Part shown: positions 10,381 through 55,345 of the stretch, one piece after another | How the letters are laid out: the number at the start of each line of letters is the position of its first letter | Position numbering within the stretch: position 1 is the first letter of the stretch | Origin: Whitmania pigra | Lineage: Eukaryota; Annelida; Clitellata; Hirudinida; Haemopidae | Assembly: GCA_021613335.1 (NCBI GenBank) | Contig: JAJTWR010000113.1 | Coordinates: 762,001-826,000 of the forward strand | DNA: 64,000 nucleotides | Reading direction: 5' to 3' | The notes under the pieces: model-generated | The model's database searches: none | What the model saw: only the letters and a program-made list of their open reading frames with translations | What the model was told of the DNA's origin: nothing | Translations under genes and position numbers: made by a program

Positions 10381-11429
10381 ATGGTTGGAATTTGTTTTCT
10401 ATGTCTCTTTACGTTGAAAAATTAAGTTGTTGTTTGTCTTAAAGAAAATAGGCTTACAATTATCAGCCCAGCTCGAAAATGTCACAAATCTAAAGCCTGA
10501 AGAAGATGACTTTAGATGGTATTTGAAGGTGATTTTAAAATGCGCTTCCCATAAAATGAATTTAGATGTGAAATCTGTTTAGGCCATTATTTCATTTCTA
10601 TTATTTCATTATTAGTTCAGTTTATGAACTATTTTATCAGTTTATTAGCATGTTGTATGTAGTTTAAAAAAAATCGACTGATTAATGACTATTCTGCCAG
10701 TGATCGGGGGGCGAGGACATCACTATTCTTTATGGCTTTGATAAGTTTAAACAATTACAATTTCTACTAGTTCTAAGAGTCTGTTTTTGCAATTGCTAGT
10801 CAAAATACTATTTCTATCACTTCATTTCTTTATTTTAGCTCAAGTGCAACCATTGCGGAGATGAAACACAAGACTTTGTTTACATAAATTCTCTGGTTTG
10901 TGATTTTCTTTTGATTTTTACTCTTATTCTTGCCAAAAGATAAGTATTTTTGCTTCAGGATAGATACCAATTAAAAGGTTCCAGGGGAAGTGCTGCATTA
11001 ATTATTAGGTGCAAATTATGCTCAAGAGAAAACTGTTTAGGTTGCAGGTTGAATTCTTGCAAATTGTGATAAGATTTAATATGCTCATTTATCAGACAGA
11101 TTTGTTGGAAAACACCATGAAGCCTTATACTTATGATGATTGCCCAAGTTACAAAACTGTAGTTGTATTTGATTGTAGAGGTGTAGAACCAACTCAATAC
11201 GATCCCCGGGTTTGGATTTTGTCAATATGTTTTTAAATGTCTTTGTTATGAAATGATTAACTAATCTAACGACATATTATTTTTTGATAAGGGTGGTTGG
11301 TCTGCCATTGGACTGGAATCTGGCATAAAATTTGATGTGAATTTGTCTCAAGATTGGGCTGATTATGATGAAAATCAGAAGAAAGCAGTTGGTATTTATG
11401 AAATAAAGTTTAAGTTTGTTAGACTGTAG
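10381..11429 (+). CDS. CZIB: CZIB (C1orf123/UPF0587) CXXC zinc-binding protein, six exons
   Basis: This is a small zinc-binding protein of the eukaryotic C1orf123 family, whose molecular role is poorly defined. Exons: 10381-10383 (ATG alone), 10445-10528, 10839-10895, 10959-11034, 11100-11209 and 11292-11429. All junctions are in phase and give 155 residues; human CZIB has 160. Family blocks are clear: LQLSAQLENVTNL, DFRWYLK, KCNHCGDE (C32, C35), RCKLCSREN (C66, C69), TMKPYTYDD, FDCRGVEP and GIYEIKFKFV. The two CXXC pairs form the zinc site. Introns 1 and 4 are only 61 and 65 bp. Exon 4 ends at a weak donor (GTTTAG) and exon 1 at ATG|GTTGGA, so these two junctions are the least certain. No AATAAA is seen in the next 200 bases. 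Confidence 0.92.
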
Positions 11430-12276
11430 GATTTGGTTTTGAGTTGTATAGAGTGGTAGACTAAATTTGGATCTTCAAATGGCTTATATTATTGCCAGAA
11501 TTGATTTAGTTGTATCACTAAAATTTCAGTTGCCTGTTGATATAGAAGGCAAGTTTATATCTATGTACAATGCCATTTCTTGCTGCCACATTTTTTAACT
11601 AGTCTCCATTTTGAAGCAAAATCGTTCGCTAGATACTGTAATTTTTGTAACAAAAAATTTTATTCGTTGAGCTGACTAGCCAGTTTTCGGCATCCACCAT
11701 CATCTGAACCCCTTAACTTTTAACAAAATTATACAAATGTTTCTGATTTAATACACAAAATGATAAAAAAAACTACTACAAACTTCAGTGAAGTGAGTGA
11801 AATTGAGTTGAGTTGAGAGAGTACGAAGAGTGCTATTTTATAAAGAGGCTATATTGTAAAGTTTCCCAGCACAGAAATCCACAACATGACACCTGTTGCT
11901 AGGAATAAGCTGTTACATACAAGAAAAATGTCACAAAATTTTAAGTTAAACAGACGATTTTCGCGACAAGCACGTCGAACGACAGCAATGCTGTCATCAT
12001 CTATCAGTTGGTCAAACCTAATCAAAATCGCAAATTTAGGGTGGGGAAGCTGCGACCTCTCCACAGGTAGGGCCAGCTTTTGTTAGTTCCCCAAGCAAAA
12101 TTCTCCAGGCCGCCCAGGACATGATCAGGCCACACACAAGAGATTTCCAAGTTAGAACTTGATCCTAGGTCGGATCTTTTACGTGAGCGAAGTGAACCTC
12201 TGGTTCGACGTCCGCTACGTAGGCACGTGTAATCCGATTCGGATTAGGTCTCGCATGGAGAATAAATATTTAATTA

Positions 12277-13426
12277 CCGTATTTTCACGAAATAAACACG
12301 CATACGAATATAACACGCAATTTTTCCAATTTATGTTAAAAATCACTTATAAAACTCGCAAACGATTATAACACGCACCAATAGACGCCTTTTTTTCTTT
12401 TGGCTAAAATAATTTAACATTTAAATTAAAATTATATATATTAAAATATTAAATTGAAGCAGTTTTTAATATATAAAACAATCAAATATAAAAGTTGTAA
12501 AAAAAACTTCCGTTGGCTGAGCGGCCGATGCTTGAAGTGATAAATACTGTGATATATAGATAGCAGTGCTCTTGATTGAAATATAAGTCAAAATCATCTT
12601 AGTCATGCAACGGACTATAATCAAATAAAGAAATAGATTAAAATATCGACGTCGTTAAGAAAGTGGTTGATAAACGTAACTCGTACACTGTTGCCTACAA
12701 GCTTCAAGTCATTTCTAGAGCAAAAGACAAAGGTAACAGAGCAGCTGCTCGGGAGTTCAACGTTAATGAAGTGTCGGTTCGCGAATGGATAAAAAAGGAA
12801 TTGAGAAACTGAACCTGAGAAAACGTGCATGCCTTGACCAAAATGCGAAATGGCAAAGTTAGAGTCTGATCTAAAGCTATGGGTCTTGGAACAAAGGAAG
12901 AGATAGCTTTTGACATTCCCGCTAGTGAAAGCATCTGGCGCCAGAACTGTGGCAATAACAACAAGTGGTTACGAACGGACATGTTTCACAGTCATACTTG
13001 GATGCTCCGCGGCTGGCACCAAGTCAAAACCAATATTGATTTTCAAGAGACAATGCGAAAAATTTTCAGCATAAAGCATAATTATGAGTAACAAAGAGTT
13101 GAAAAAATTCGAGAGCTGGACAATGCAATGATTAGCGTGAATGTTTTGTCACATGCTTCTGTAAGCATATATCGAAAGTTCTTTATGCAATGCATTAACG
13201 CCCAATCAATTATAAACTATTTATAAATAAAAATATAGTCTAAAGCTTTTACAAAAACAATCAACAGTCTGTGCTATCATTTAAATGTTTTTATTTTTTA
13301 TTGGTCGGAAATCAAATTCAAGTAAATTTAATCTAGCATAACACGCAAACGATTATAGCACGAATAGGGGGGTGCGTGGTAAGTAAAATCGAGCATAACA
13401 CGCGTGTAATATGGGTGAAAATACGG
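12277..13426 (+). mobile_element. pogo/Tigger-like DNA transposon, copy 1 (internally deleted)
   Basis: Ends are TACCGTATTTTCACG and its inverse GTGAAAATACGGTA, with a TA duplication at 12275-12276 and 13427-13428. Subterminal ATAACACGC repeats occur at both ends. From 12660 one frame reads SYTVAYKLQVISRAK, KGNRAAAREFNVNEVSVREW, the pogo-type helix-turn-helix DNA-binding domain. It then breaks with stops. There is no DDE domain, so it is non-autonomous. It carries a 56-bp retroposon tail inserted at 12585-12640. Confidence 0.8.
12585..12640 (+). mobile_element. 5'-truncated retroposon tail inserted in pogo copy 1
   Basis: The 56 bases are absent from the matching place in pogo copy 2 (near 42115). 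They are flanked by AAATAT at 12579-12584 and 12641-12646. The sequence contains ATGCAACGGACTATAATC and ends in an A/T-rich tail, as expected for target-primed insertion of a severely truncated element. Confidence 0.65.
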
Positions 13427-13429
13427 TAG

Positions 13430-14460
13430 TCGTTATACATTATAGCACAAAGAAAGAGAGTCGAGACAGCCTGAAGCCCAACTATCCATTTGCGTCTTTA
13501 AGTGTCTCAAATCCCTTAAACACTTAACTTTGGTTATTCACTTCCGTTAACTGAATATTTGCTCCAATAAACTTAATAGATAAATAAACTTACTAATTTG
13601 CGGACCACCGGGTTATTTCAATAACATTGTAATAAAGTGGTTAAAGAAGACTAATGTCTGTGTAATAAAACAATCCTTCATTTTCAATCAATGCTCAAAT
13701 TTCGATGGTCTTATTTTAAATAGTTCCACATCAAAACATGAAATGAATTCGATAATAAAAAAAATTGATTTCATGTCTAATTCAATCGCTCAGCGGGCCG
13801 AGACTCGAATCACTCTTAAGGTTCGGGTAGAACAGGATAAACATTCAGTAAGGGGAAAAACGCCCGCTACGATGATGTTAGATGCTTAGGAAGGCCTAGC
13901 CATCACTTGGTGTATCGGTTAACTTACATCCTACTCATCATATTCTTCATAGATTAAAATTTTTTATTACCTGTTAAATTAAGTATTCAAATCAAATGCA
14001 ATTTTTTTGTACAAGTAATGCTGATTTAACGACAACAAAAAATTTGGCTTTTCATAAAATGTACTTGAATACTCATGCTCTGTTACATGACGTCAGTTTT
14101 ATTTAACTCGCCACAACTTTCATAAGTTTTTTAAAAAGTGTATTTTTTTAAGCATGAAAGGTCATAGGAATGACTACTCGAGAAGGTAAATGATAAATTA
14201 CTGTTTATTGCACACTATCTTGGTTAAGGTTGCGATGTGACAGAGGTGCCTCCTCACTGAATATTCGGTGATATAGGAATCCTTGTTGGAATGTATTGAA
14301 ATCGTCAAAAAATGGTTTCAAATATGGAAATTAATTTGATTTCAATTAGAAATCATTCGCAAAAGCATTTAAAAAAAAACCAAATGCATTTTATTTGGAA
14401 AATAATACATTTAAACACACAAATACGTTTATCGATTCCAGTTCATTAATTTTTAAAAGC
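13430..14460. other. Intergenic AT-rich DNA, nothing recognised
   Basis: No ORF, repeat pair or domain was recognised between the pogo element and the SINE-like pieces at 14.5 kb. Confidence 0.4.
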
Positions 14461-14527
14461 AACGGTTTTTAAAACCTTGAATCGTTCGGTCGAAGAGTCT
14501 CGTTAAATCCCGCACAACTAAGTAATC

Positions 14528-14870
14528 TCTGGGCAAGTGGCTTGGTAGTGTAACGCACGAAGACTTTTATAACTAGGCTACTTGATTGCAGACCAGAAAA
14601 AGTGAGAGCATCAGATAAATATTCCATAATGCTTATACGAATGTTATGGGCCTTGTTTGTATTTAGCCGGTTTTTGAGTGCCTTATGCATCCGAATAGGA
14701 TATGAAGGCACTTTTTTATTTTGCGCTAATTTATGTAGCGCCTGAGGGCGAGATGAGCTGCAAACACGACACGGCTGTTGCCTTCACCGCCGTTCACCGA
14801 CCCATATCACACCACCAGGGAGCGCCCTCGAGTAGGGGCGCTATACAAATGGTAGATCAATGTAGAAGTG
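14528..14870 (+). repeat. SINE-like fragments
   Basis: The first part (14528-14600) has TGGCTTGGTAGTG, an A-box-like motif. The second (14750-14870) has CACCAGGGAGCGCCCTCGAG and CAAATGGTAGATCAATG, matching the SINE body at 39329-39480. Whether they are one element or two is unclear. Confidence 0.45.
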
Positions 14871-15229
14871 CCTTTTTTGTTTCGTTATTATCCGCAATTG
14901 ACCTGAGGGCATGGTACGCCATGAGCTTTTGACGGCGAAGATCATGGGGAGGATCTCTAAACTCCACTTGTAGGGATGCAGTGCCGGTTCCGCGCATAAT
15001 GCCGCAGCATATTACAAGAGCCTGAGCCTGGATCTTCTCGTAGACTTTCGCCTCCTAAAACAATTGCTTCGCAGCCGTAGTCCATCATAGATCAAATTGT
15101 GGTCTTGTAACAGGCTCGATTTAATCGCTCCCCATGAGCTGCCAGAGATTGCTCTCAAGGCATTAAGATATTTCTAGCATCCTTACTCCATTGCCTGCGC
15201 GCGAGCGTTCCAAGTCAACTTTCCGTCTA

Positions 15230-16165
15230 AGGCGAAACCAGAAGGTAACAGTATTGGACAGCAAGAGGGGCCCGTTGCCGATACTTAACTTGATGTTGGC
15301 GTCCATTCTGTTTCTGCGAAAAAAACTGCTTGCGACTTATTAGTAGATATTTTAAAACTATTGGAAAATAAAAACTTAAGCTTCATTAAGCTGCTTTTGC
15401 ATGCTGGTCGTAACATCGCCTAGTTTGGAGCCAGTAGTCCAAAGGGCGATATCGTCTGGGAACATTGACAGCTTGACTCCATTTATCGGCATATACAATG
15501 AAGAGAAGTGGACTCATAACCACCCTTGAGGTGTACTGTTTTCCAAGTGATATAGTCGGAAAAGAGCATTCCCAACTCTCACCTGAATAATGAGGTCATG
15601 GAAAAAAATTATGTATCCAGTGAAGCATTCTGTCCTTGATGCCCAGTTGGAAGTGTTAGTTACGATTTCTTCTCTCCATACCATGTCGAAGGCCTTCTCT
15701 AGGTCAAGGAAAGCTCCCCAGAGTCATCTTCTGACGATTTGGTCTGTGCAAATGGATTTGGGAGATTTTTGCTTTCCAAAAACTGGCTGAGCCATCAACC
15801 ATTCTCCCAAATAATTTGCGGAGAGTTGAGGTCAGGTAAATAGGTCTATAAAAGGAGGGGACAGACGATGGTTTACCTTTTTTAGGAATGGGAATGGATG
15901 ATGGAAGGTGTTCTAATCAGGAAGTAAGTTTGCATTGCTGCTGGCTAGGGAAAACCACCTGGTGTAGTGTGTTAAGACATCTCAGTTGGAAGAAATTCCA
16001 GTTTACACTCATGTTTATGGTAAGTAATCTGGTTTCCTCAGGTAATACAGCTTCATCTATTACGATCTGAAGGATGAAATGGTAGCTTCCAAGGCTTTTG
16101 TCCAGTACCTCCCAAGTCGATTTGAGAGCCTTGAGAGGGGATGCCAATGCCACATCCATTTCTGA
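15230..16165 (-). pseudogene. Decayed Jockey-like LINE reverse transcriptase
   Basis: Read on the minus strand with frameshifts, the RT blocks appear in order: YRPIYLTSTLRKLFGRMV, then DLEKAFDMVW split by frame changes, GIKDRMLHWIHNFF, STPQG, LLFIVYADK and a FPDDIALW block (catalytic box FADD with Ala to Pro). The order and wording fit the Jockey clade. Stops and shifts show that it is inactive. Confidence 0.65.
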
Positions 16166-16849
16166 TGAGCTTCCACTTTGAGCAATATGTGTGCATTCTT
16201 AAGATTAAGAGGACCTATTGTAAATTATTTTGAAGTATCTTTTCTTTAAATCTTATCTTTTGTATTAAAAGTAGTAGAAGATTCACCTACCGGTTCTACA
16301 TCAGACCTAGTTTTTTGACTCTTCAGATTGTTCATAGATTAAATTGTGTAGTGAAAATATGCCAGCAACAGTTTTCTATTTTTTTTATGCGTGACTACAC
16401 GTAAATACTATGCTTTTACTATGTCCTAGAACCGGATCACCAAACTACAACCCGCGGGCCAGATCCGGTCTTTGACGCCAGTTCATCAGACGACGGTCGA
16501 ATTTGCTTGATAAAACATGGAACGCAATCTATATATACAAAATTTCGCTAAAACTCAAAAACGACTTGAGCGATTTTAATAATTTTTGTTTTGTTTTGTT
16601 CGTTTTAATGCAGGGGTTTATATATTTTTGGAACATTCCACGGGGAAGCCCACAGGGCTCTTTTTCTGTACCCCGTAGCTCTGCAGCAGTAACAGTGCTT
16701 CCCGCAAAAAAGTTTAAAAAATAGATAAAATTATTAACAAAATAAAATGTTATAACAACTAATAACAAAACTCGAGAACTCACAATCTTTGTTTTTGATA
16801 GCTGTCTTTCCATTGCAGAGGAGTAGATCAATCCGCTTTTGTTTCTATT

Positions 16850-17560
16850 TTGTTTAGGTAAACTTTTCGATTATGTATTTGCTTCAGACGCTCTGGGTCA
16901 CATCTACACTGTGCATCCAAATAACAAAGAATGTTATTATCTTCGATTGTTGTTGGTGAATGTGGTCTTATGTCGCTTCTATGTGGGGCTTACCGTGAGG
17001 CATGTCAACTATTACAGTTGCTTGAGAACGATTACCATTGGGATAATACTCTCAACGATTTTATCATATTGAAATAACCCGGGAGTCCGCAAATAAGTAA
17101 GTTAACTAATAAGTTTATTAGAGCAAGTACTCAGTTAACGGAACTGAATAATAGAAGTTTAGTGTTTAAGGAATTGAGGTACTTAAGGATGCAAATGGAT
17201 ATTTGGGCTTCCAAGTTGTCTTGATTCTCGCTGTTTGTCAGGTGATTGTCGAGAATGCTTTTCTGTAGCAATAATAGATCCCACGTGCCCGAAAAAGATG
17301 CCAAATATAATGAAATATAAATTTAAGTATGTTAGCAATATAAACTTAATTAATTTCCAAAAATCTAAGTTTGCAACAATATTTTCATCGCCACATCAAA
17401 TTCGCATAATGCTTGCGATTATCATGGTTGAAATATAGGGACGACATGTCTGAGGATGTTTTGCATCGTTTACGCTGTTAAACTTTAAATCCCACTACAC
17501 AAATCACTGCAGAAATTTACAATAAAACATTGATCGTGATAGAAGACATGTATGACATCG
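16850..17560 (+). pseudogene. Helitron helicase remnant
   Basis: The + strand reads ALGHIYTVHPNNKECYYLRL then LLVNVV, and after a shift YREACQLLQLLENDYHW. These are signature blocks of the Helitron Rep/helicase protein. Further on, MSEDVLHRLRC, TLNPTTQITAEIYNKTL and VIEDM match the next part of the same protein. Stops and frameshifts occur throughout. No 3' hairpin with CTRR end was identified. Confidence 0.7.
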
Positions 17561-18469
17561 CCCAATCGGTCAATGCACGATGCTTTTAGCCACAAGTTAC
17601 AAAGAGAACAGAAATACGGCATCGAATCAGTTCGTGCAAATATTCCGAAATTGAATCGACAACATAGGATTTTTTGATAGAAGCTATGAACAACGGAACT
17701 GATGGAATTTATTTTCACGTTTTTCTTCGAGATGTGGATCTCTTCCAGCGTGGTTGTCGTCTTCGAGGCATCCGCATAACAAAGGAGACTTCCCTGGAGA
17801 TCCCATATCTCCTGTCCCACTTTTTCATCCCTGCACTGAATAGATAAAGTTTAACGAACGTGATCCAGGCCATCGTAATCCGGCTTTTGAGGACTTTGGT
17901 ATGCTTAAAACATCTGAAGTCCTTGGATTTTCCTACAATTCAATTTGAACTATCCATCCAATCTTGACTTGCTTTAAAGTCAGGGTGTCTGCTTTGCAAC
18001 AAGGGTGTCAGCCTTCTCCATCAGCAAAAGACTAGAGACAGTGTTCTGTTGACCGATTATCGGTTTTTGTTGGGGGCGTGGTTTTTCGTTGTTTTGTTTG
18101 TGATTTGGCTCCCGAAGCCGGAATAAAGTTTCGCTATTTTGATATTCGAACGTTAACTCAAATTTGAGAATACAACTGGAGGGTTTATTGCTCGTGACTT
18201 TGTGAATCATTGAAACACTACATAGTCGACATCATTTGTGTACAACCTAAATCCTGTAAAAACCTGGATAGTCATTTTTCTCGTACAATTATTATAATCA
18301 CTTCGGCCTTCTTTTTTCTTGAAATACCATGCTGGCGGCTGCTAGTCTGTCGGTTTGTTCCTTTTTCTAGCTGCAGAATGAGTTCAAAATTGTTCTCTAT
18401 TGACCGATTTTCCAGTTTCCTCTCAACAACTGCAGATGTTTTAGAAAGGAAAAATAAACAAAATAGCTA

Positions 18470-18632
18470 CAACTCTCAGACAAGACAATTGAATTCGGCG
18501 ACATAAAGGAATCGACATAACCGATGAGAAAATGCTACGACAACGAGGGAATTTTGCGGTCCCACTTCAAGAACGTCGACTTAATAGGGTTGTCGAGTTA
18601 ACCGAGGTCGAGATAAATGGGTTCCACTGCAT
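18470..18632. repeat. Possible Tigger/pogo terminal fragment
   Basis: CGACATAACCGA, GTCGAGTTAACCGAGGTCG and GGTTCCACTGCATA resemble ends of Tigger-type elements. A partner end was not found. Confidence 0.25.
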
Positions 18633-18922
18633 ATACAATCTAAATTTGAACTTTGTGCGATATTTTAAACTTAAGTTATTGGAAAAAATGGAACTATCTT
18701 AACATTTTTGCTAGCAATGTATATTGGGTTGAGTGTAAGTTCGTGCTTATACGATAATAGAATGATAGTGTAGATCCTTTGGCGTCTACCACAGCCATAT
18801 AAGTCACTAATCACATATACTATACGGTAACAATTTTTACTGGAATTTTTTCATCAAATTTATGAACTAAATCTTGCATTAGCACAATACACTATAACTA
18901 ACAAATTTTTTTTTAATTTTAG

Positions 18923-51739
<32,817 letters not shown>

Positions 51740-51919
51740 TGTTATCAGATGAATTTATGAAACTTATTCATTTTTTACCGACTTATTCTATTAAAATATG
51801 GTTTATACACGAAACTTCCCAAGAATTCTGCTGGCGTCATAGATTCAAAATACATACTTAATAAGAAATTAATGAAAAATGTCTGACGTTTCACTTCGGC
51901 TCTTGATACAAAAATAAAA

Positions 51920-52260
51920 ATTGCAAAATAAATTCACATATTAACTTTATTTAATTTAAAAATATGATGTGCAATGGAGATTTACCAAAAATTCCACTTT
52001 CCGCTATCCATCAAGATGTTCTCATCGACCCAAGTGCATGTGCTCTAGGTTTGCCCCACAGTTTAGTGAAGATGAAGAAATAGATTAATAATAGGAGAGA
52101 TGAAACGGAGATTATGCTGATGAAATTGCAACGGAAGGGTAGTGCTTCCACATCGTAGGCGAAGCCACGGTGGCAGGGGAGAAGACGTCAACATTGTTAT
52201 AACCGCGCAATAAAATAATTATGGTTATATTGCAAAGTAACTGAATATATATTTAACAAT
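51920..52260. other. Downstream of KCMF1, nothing recognised
   Basis: AT-rich, with no repeat partner seen. Confidence 0.3.
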
Positions 52261-52266
52261 TAAAGT

Positions 52267-52491
52267 TTAACGAAATAACCGTTCCAACGATTCAAGTTCA
52301 GTTTCAGCTGAGCATTTCTCCCGATCAAGAACCTCAAGGTCAGTGATCCTCAAGTGTATTTGTATGAGAAGCCTAGACTTGGAATAACCTTTTCTAAATC
52401 CGAATTGGTTGTTTGGTGACAATGATTTTGTAATTAAGTTTGTGGTTAAGTTTATTATTGTTTTGTATTGAAACTTTCTAAGCGGCTCCAT
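52267..52491 (-). pseudogene. LINE reverse-transcriptase fragment
   Basis: The minus-strand open frame carries LSPNNQFGFRKGYSKSRLLI, the RT block where QxGFRxGxST is usual. Nothing else of the element was found. Confidence 0.5.
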
Positions 52492-52989
52492 GGCACGTAA
52501 TTACGGTTATATTATTCCAAAAATTCCACGCCAAATCTAAATATCTCATAAATTAGGTCTAGAAGATCCTACTCAATATCCAATATTCCTATTTAGTGAA
52601 TAATTAGCAAGTGATCATTGTGCATAAACTCTCATCAGTTATATTGTGAAAGTGAGTAAAGTGATTGTCTAAAATGTATTTGTCTCAGGTACAACAAAGT
52701 TATTCTATAAAAATATATTATCAAGATCAAGATCATCAATGTTGGAGCAGTGAATTCCAAAGCTTAGTCTAACATTGTAGCATCTAGCATTACATTTGGA
52801 TGCCTCAACACATACATATATATATATGCCCCATCACCAGCAAAGTTGAAGTGCTCGCAGATGTTATAAAAGATAAAAAATAAACATTTTGTCCTTGACT
52901 GAAATATGGTGCTCAACGGCTTTCTTTAGACTGCGTCGGCAGGGTTTTACCAGTTGTCCTCGTGTTGGGTCTGAGTTCTGGTCTCCGTT

Positions 52990-53400
52990 TGAATTTAAAA
53001 TATCAGCCAATCAAAATTCACGAAAAAAGGTCAGTCCACGCCTACCAGATGATTAAACTAATTGTCCTTAAAATAACAATAATTATTTTAAATCACCTTC
53101 GCTTAGAATCTAAGAATAACATATATAAATATGTTAAACATAAATAGAATTTAAAATATCAGCCAATCAAAATTCACGAAAAAAGGTCAGTCCACGCCTA
53201 CCAGATGATTAAACTAATTGTCCTTAAAATAACAATAATTATTTTAAATCACCTTCGCTTAGAATCTAAGAATAACATTGGTTAGCTTAAACAAATAATC
53301 GATACCTAATGAAATGTACCCGCGAGCTATAAATCATCTAATTAATAGCGAGTCTAGGAGAGATGTTGTCTTCAAGACTCAACCATGACATCAACAATTC
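52990..53400 (+). repeat. Dispersed repeat R1 with a 156-bp direct duplication
   Basis: Copies starting at 52991 and 53147 both read GAATTTAAAATATCAGCCAA and then CGAAAAAAGGTCAGTCC. The second continues into AACATTGG as in 8290-8560. A further 70 bases (53390-53470) resemble 41690-41760. Confidence 0.7.
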
Positions 53401-53633
53401 CATATCTTCCCAGTGACGCTGTGTTTCAGAGCATGGTTCATCTGCTTAACTTCAGTATCTGCTTCAAGAATTGATCTCAATTTATTTTAAAAAAACCTTG
53501 TTTCTTTCAATGCAATTATAAAGTACATGAGCTACATTTCACGATCTTTTTACAGATCAATGATACAATTATGGTTCTTAAAAGGGAGACTTCCACTTTG
53601 AAATCTCTGCTATAATTTAATGTTACAATTGAT

Positions 53634-54270
53634 CAGAGATGGGCTTTAACTACTTAAAAAGTATTTAACTACAGCAGTTAACTATTTTTATAAAAAAAGT
53701 AGTTAGTAACTATTATTAACTACTTTTTAAATAAGTAGTTAGTAACTACTCCTTAACTACCTGCATAGTAGTTAACTACTTTTTAACTATTTTTAACTTG
53801 GGGCGTGCAGGTTAGCCGAATGGGTTACGTGCCTGCATACGGCGGTAATGGCAACAGTCGTAATGTGTCGTGTTCGAAACCCAGCCTGCACTGCCGCCAG
53901 CGCCCTTGGGAAGGAGCGCTATATAAATGGTTACAAGAAGCGCCTCTGACGCTATGCATATGGCGCTATATAAATGAAGTTACAACTACTTTTCAGTTGA
54001 CATTTGATAAAATTAATTTTCTGGACAACTGAACAAGACATAATTTATTAGCATATTTATTTACACTAGTGTAACATTATCAACAAAATTTTATTGTCCA
54101 AATTAATCAAAAACAGAAGTATACAATGGATGTTTTAGGCAATCTTTTAAAAAAAATCATGTCGGTATGATTAATCGATAATTTACATCGTCTGTTACAT
54201 AAAACCTGCCCTGCTACACTAAAAGTCTTTCAACTGCTGCCGAACTTGGTAATGTCGAATTAAGTTTGAT
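53634..54270 (-). mobile_element. hAT 3' end with nested SINE
   Basis: On the minus strand the C-terminal dimerisation block reads PSSAAVERLFSVAGQVL near 54240, after which the frame runs out. The element ends at 53634 in CAGAGATGGGC, preceded by repeated TTAACTACT motifs (subterminal repeats). A SINE (53806-53985) sits between the coding part and the end. The 5' part is missing. Confidence 0.65.
53806..53985 (+). repeat. tRNA-derived SINE, fullest copy
   Basis: It begins GCAGGTTAGCCGAATGGG (A-box) and carries TGTGTCGTGTTCGAAACCC (B-box) about 60 bases further on, the spacing of an internal Pol III promoter. The body contains CACTGCCGCCAGCGCCC and GGCGCTATATAAATGAAG. Related copies: 3246-3396 and, more distantly, 39329-39500 and 14750-14870. 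Confidence 0.8.
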
Positions 54271-54297
54271 GAATGCAGCACAAACAGTTAGATAATC

Positions 54298-54429
54298 GAG
54301 TAGACTTTACTTTGCCTAACTTTAACCTATTAAATAATTTAAAAAATAATGTTTTGTGACTATCGGTTTTCGAGGAATTCAGCTCAGAAAATGAGAAATT
54401 TTGTAAAAATTCCAATTTTTGAAATTATA

Positions 54430-54430
<1 letters not shown>
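54298..54430 (+). repeat. Dispersed repeat R3, copy 2
   Basis: Nearly identical to 44278-44425, and again followed immediately by an ATT-type microsatellite. Confidence 0.7.
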
Positions 54431-54469
<39 letters not shown>

Positions 54470-54760
54470 GTTATTGTTATTGTTATTGTTATTGTTATTG
54501 TTATTGTTATTGTTATTGTTATTGTTATTGTTATGGTTATGGTTGTTGTTATTGTTATTGTTATTGTTATTGTTATTGTTATTGTTATTGTTATTGTTAT
54601 TGTTATTGTTATTGTTATTGTTATTGTTATTGTTATTGTCATTGTTATTGTTATTGTTATTGTTATTGTTATTGTTATTGCTATTGTTATTGTTATTGTT
54701 ATTGTTATTGTTATTGTTATTGTTATTGTTATTGTTATTGTTATTGTTATTGTTATTTAA
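54428..54760 (+). repeat. (ATT)n then (GTTATT)n hexanucleotide array
   Basis: About 40 bases of ATT repeats, then about 290 bases of GTTATT with a few single-base variants (GGTTAT, GTCATT, GCTATT). The ORFs across it are simple-sequence artefacts. Confidence 0.97.
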
Positions 54761-54908
54761 AATTGTTTTGTGATTTGCTAGTTTTGAAAAATTTCATTAT
54801 TTAAAATTAAATATTTTGAAAAGTAAACAAGTCTAGCATGTCTAGCATATCTATTTAGCATATTATTTTAAATACTTGTATTTGAAATACTGCCCACCTA
54901 TGCCTAAA

Positions 54909-55155
54909 TCAAAGAGTCTTGGTAGAAGCCGTGTCGAAGTCCATGTAGTCGGTTGTACGCTCGTCATACTCCTCCTCGTTTCCACTGGAGCCATGGGGCA
55001 ATATTTTTTTATCTCCTTTAATAGCAACAAAAATCCACGCCGGAATATCTAGTCCAAATGACGCTTTCCCGTCTTTCCTATATGCCACCAGTCCTTTCTG
55101 GTTATCCTTCGGTCTTTTCCTAGCGTCAAACGGCCAATGCTTATGTAAAGATTAA
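54909..55155 (-). other. Unassigned ORF of about 80 codons with coding-like composition
   Basis: The minus strand is open from a stop at about 55153 to TGA at 54909-54911 without an early ATG. It reads HWPFDARKRPKDNQKGLVAY, GKASFGLDIPAWIFVAIKGD and an acidic EEEYDERTTDYMDFD tail. It is GC-richer than its flanks. No family is recognised. It could be a mobile-element C-terminus, a processed pseudogene piece or a terminal exon of a minus-strand gene. Confidence 0.35.
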
Positions 55156-55345
55156 TAACTCTTGTCTAGTCTCGAATGTTAGTAAGGATTTTATCAAATT
55201 TATTATTTCATTAAAATTATTTTTATTTTTTTATTATTAAATTTATTTTTTGTCAAACAATTGTTTGTCTTGTAAGCAAACATCAGTCTAGCTTAACCCT
55301 AGAGACAACTCGCTGTGGGGAGTAGGGTAGGTAACCAAAAAAAAT

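Noticed and set aside
14152..14170. ATGAAAG|GTCATA as the first exon of KCMF1
   Set aside because: The phase fits, but the donor is poor and the peptide lacks the family's start; not supported.
16438..16500. hAT terminus (ACCAAACTACAACCCGCGGG resembles hAT ends)
   Set aside because: No partner terminus or 8-bp TSD was found; kept only as a weak resemblance.
18720..18760. mariner TIR-like ATATTGGGTTGAGTGTAAGT
   Set aside because: A single short resemblance with no second end and no transposase next to it.
54349..54804. Long Cys-Tyr or Ile-Val repeat ORFs
   Set aside because: They are translations of the GTTATT array.
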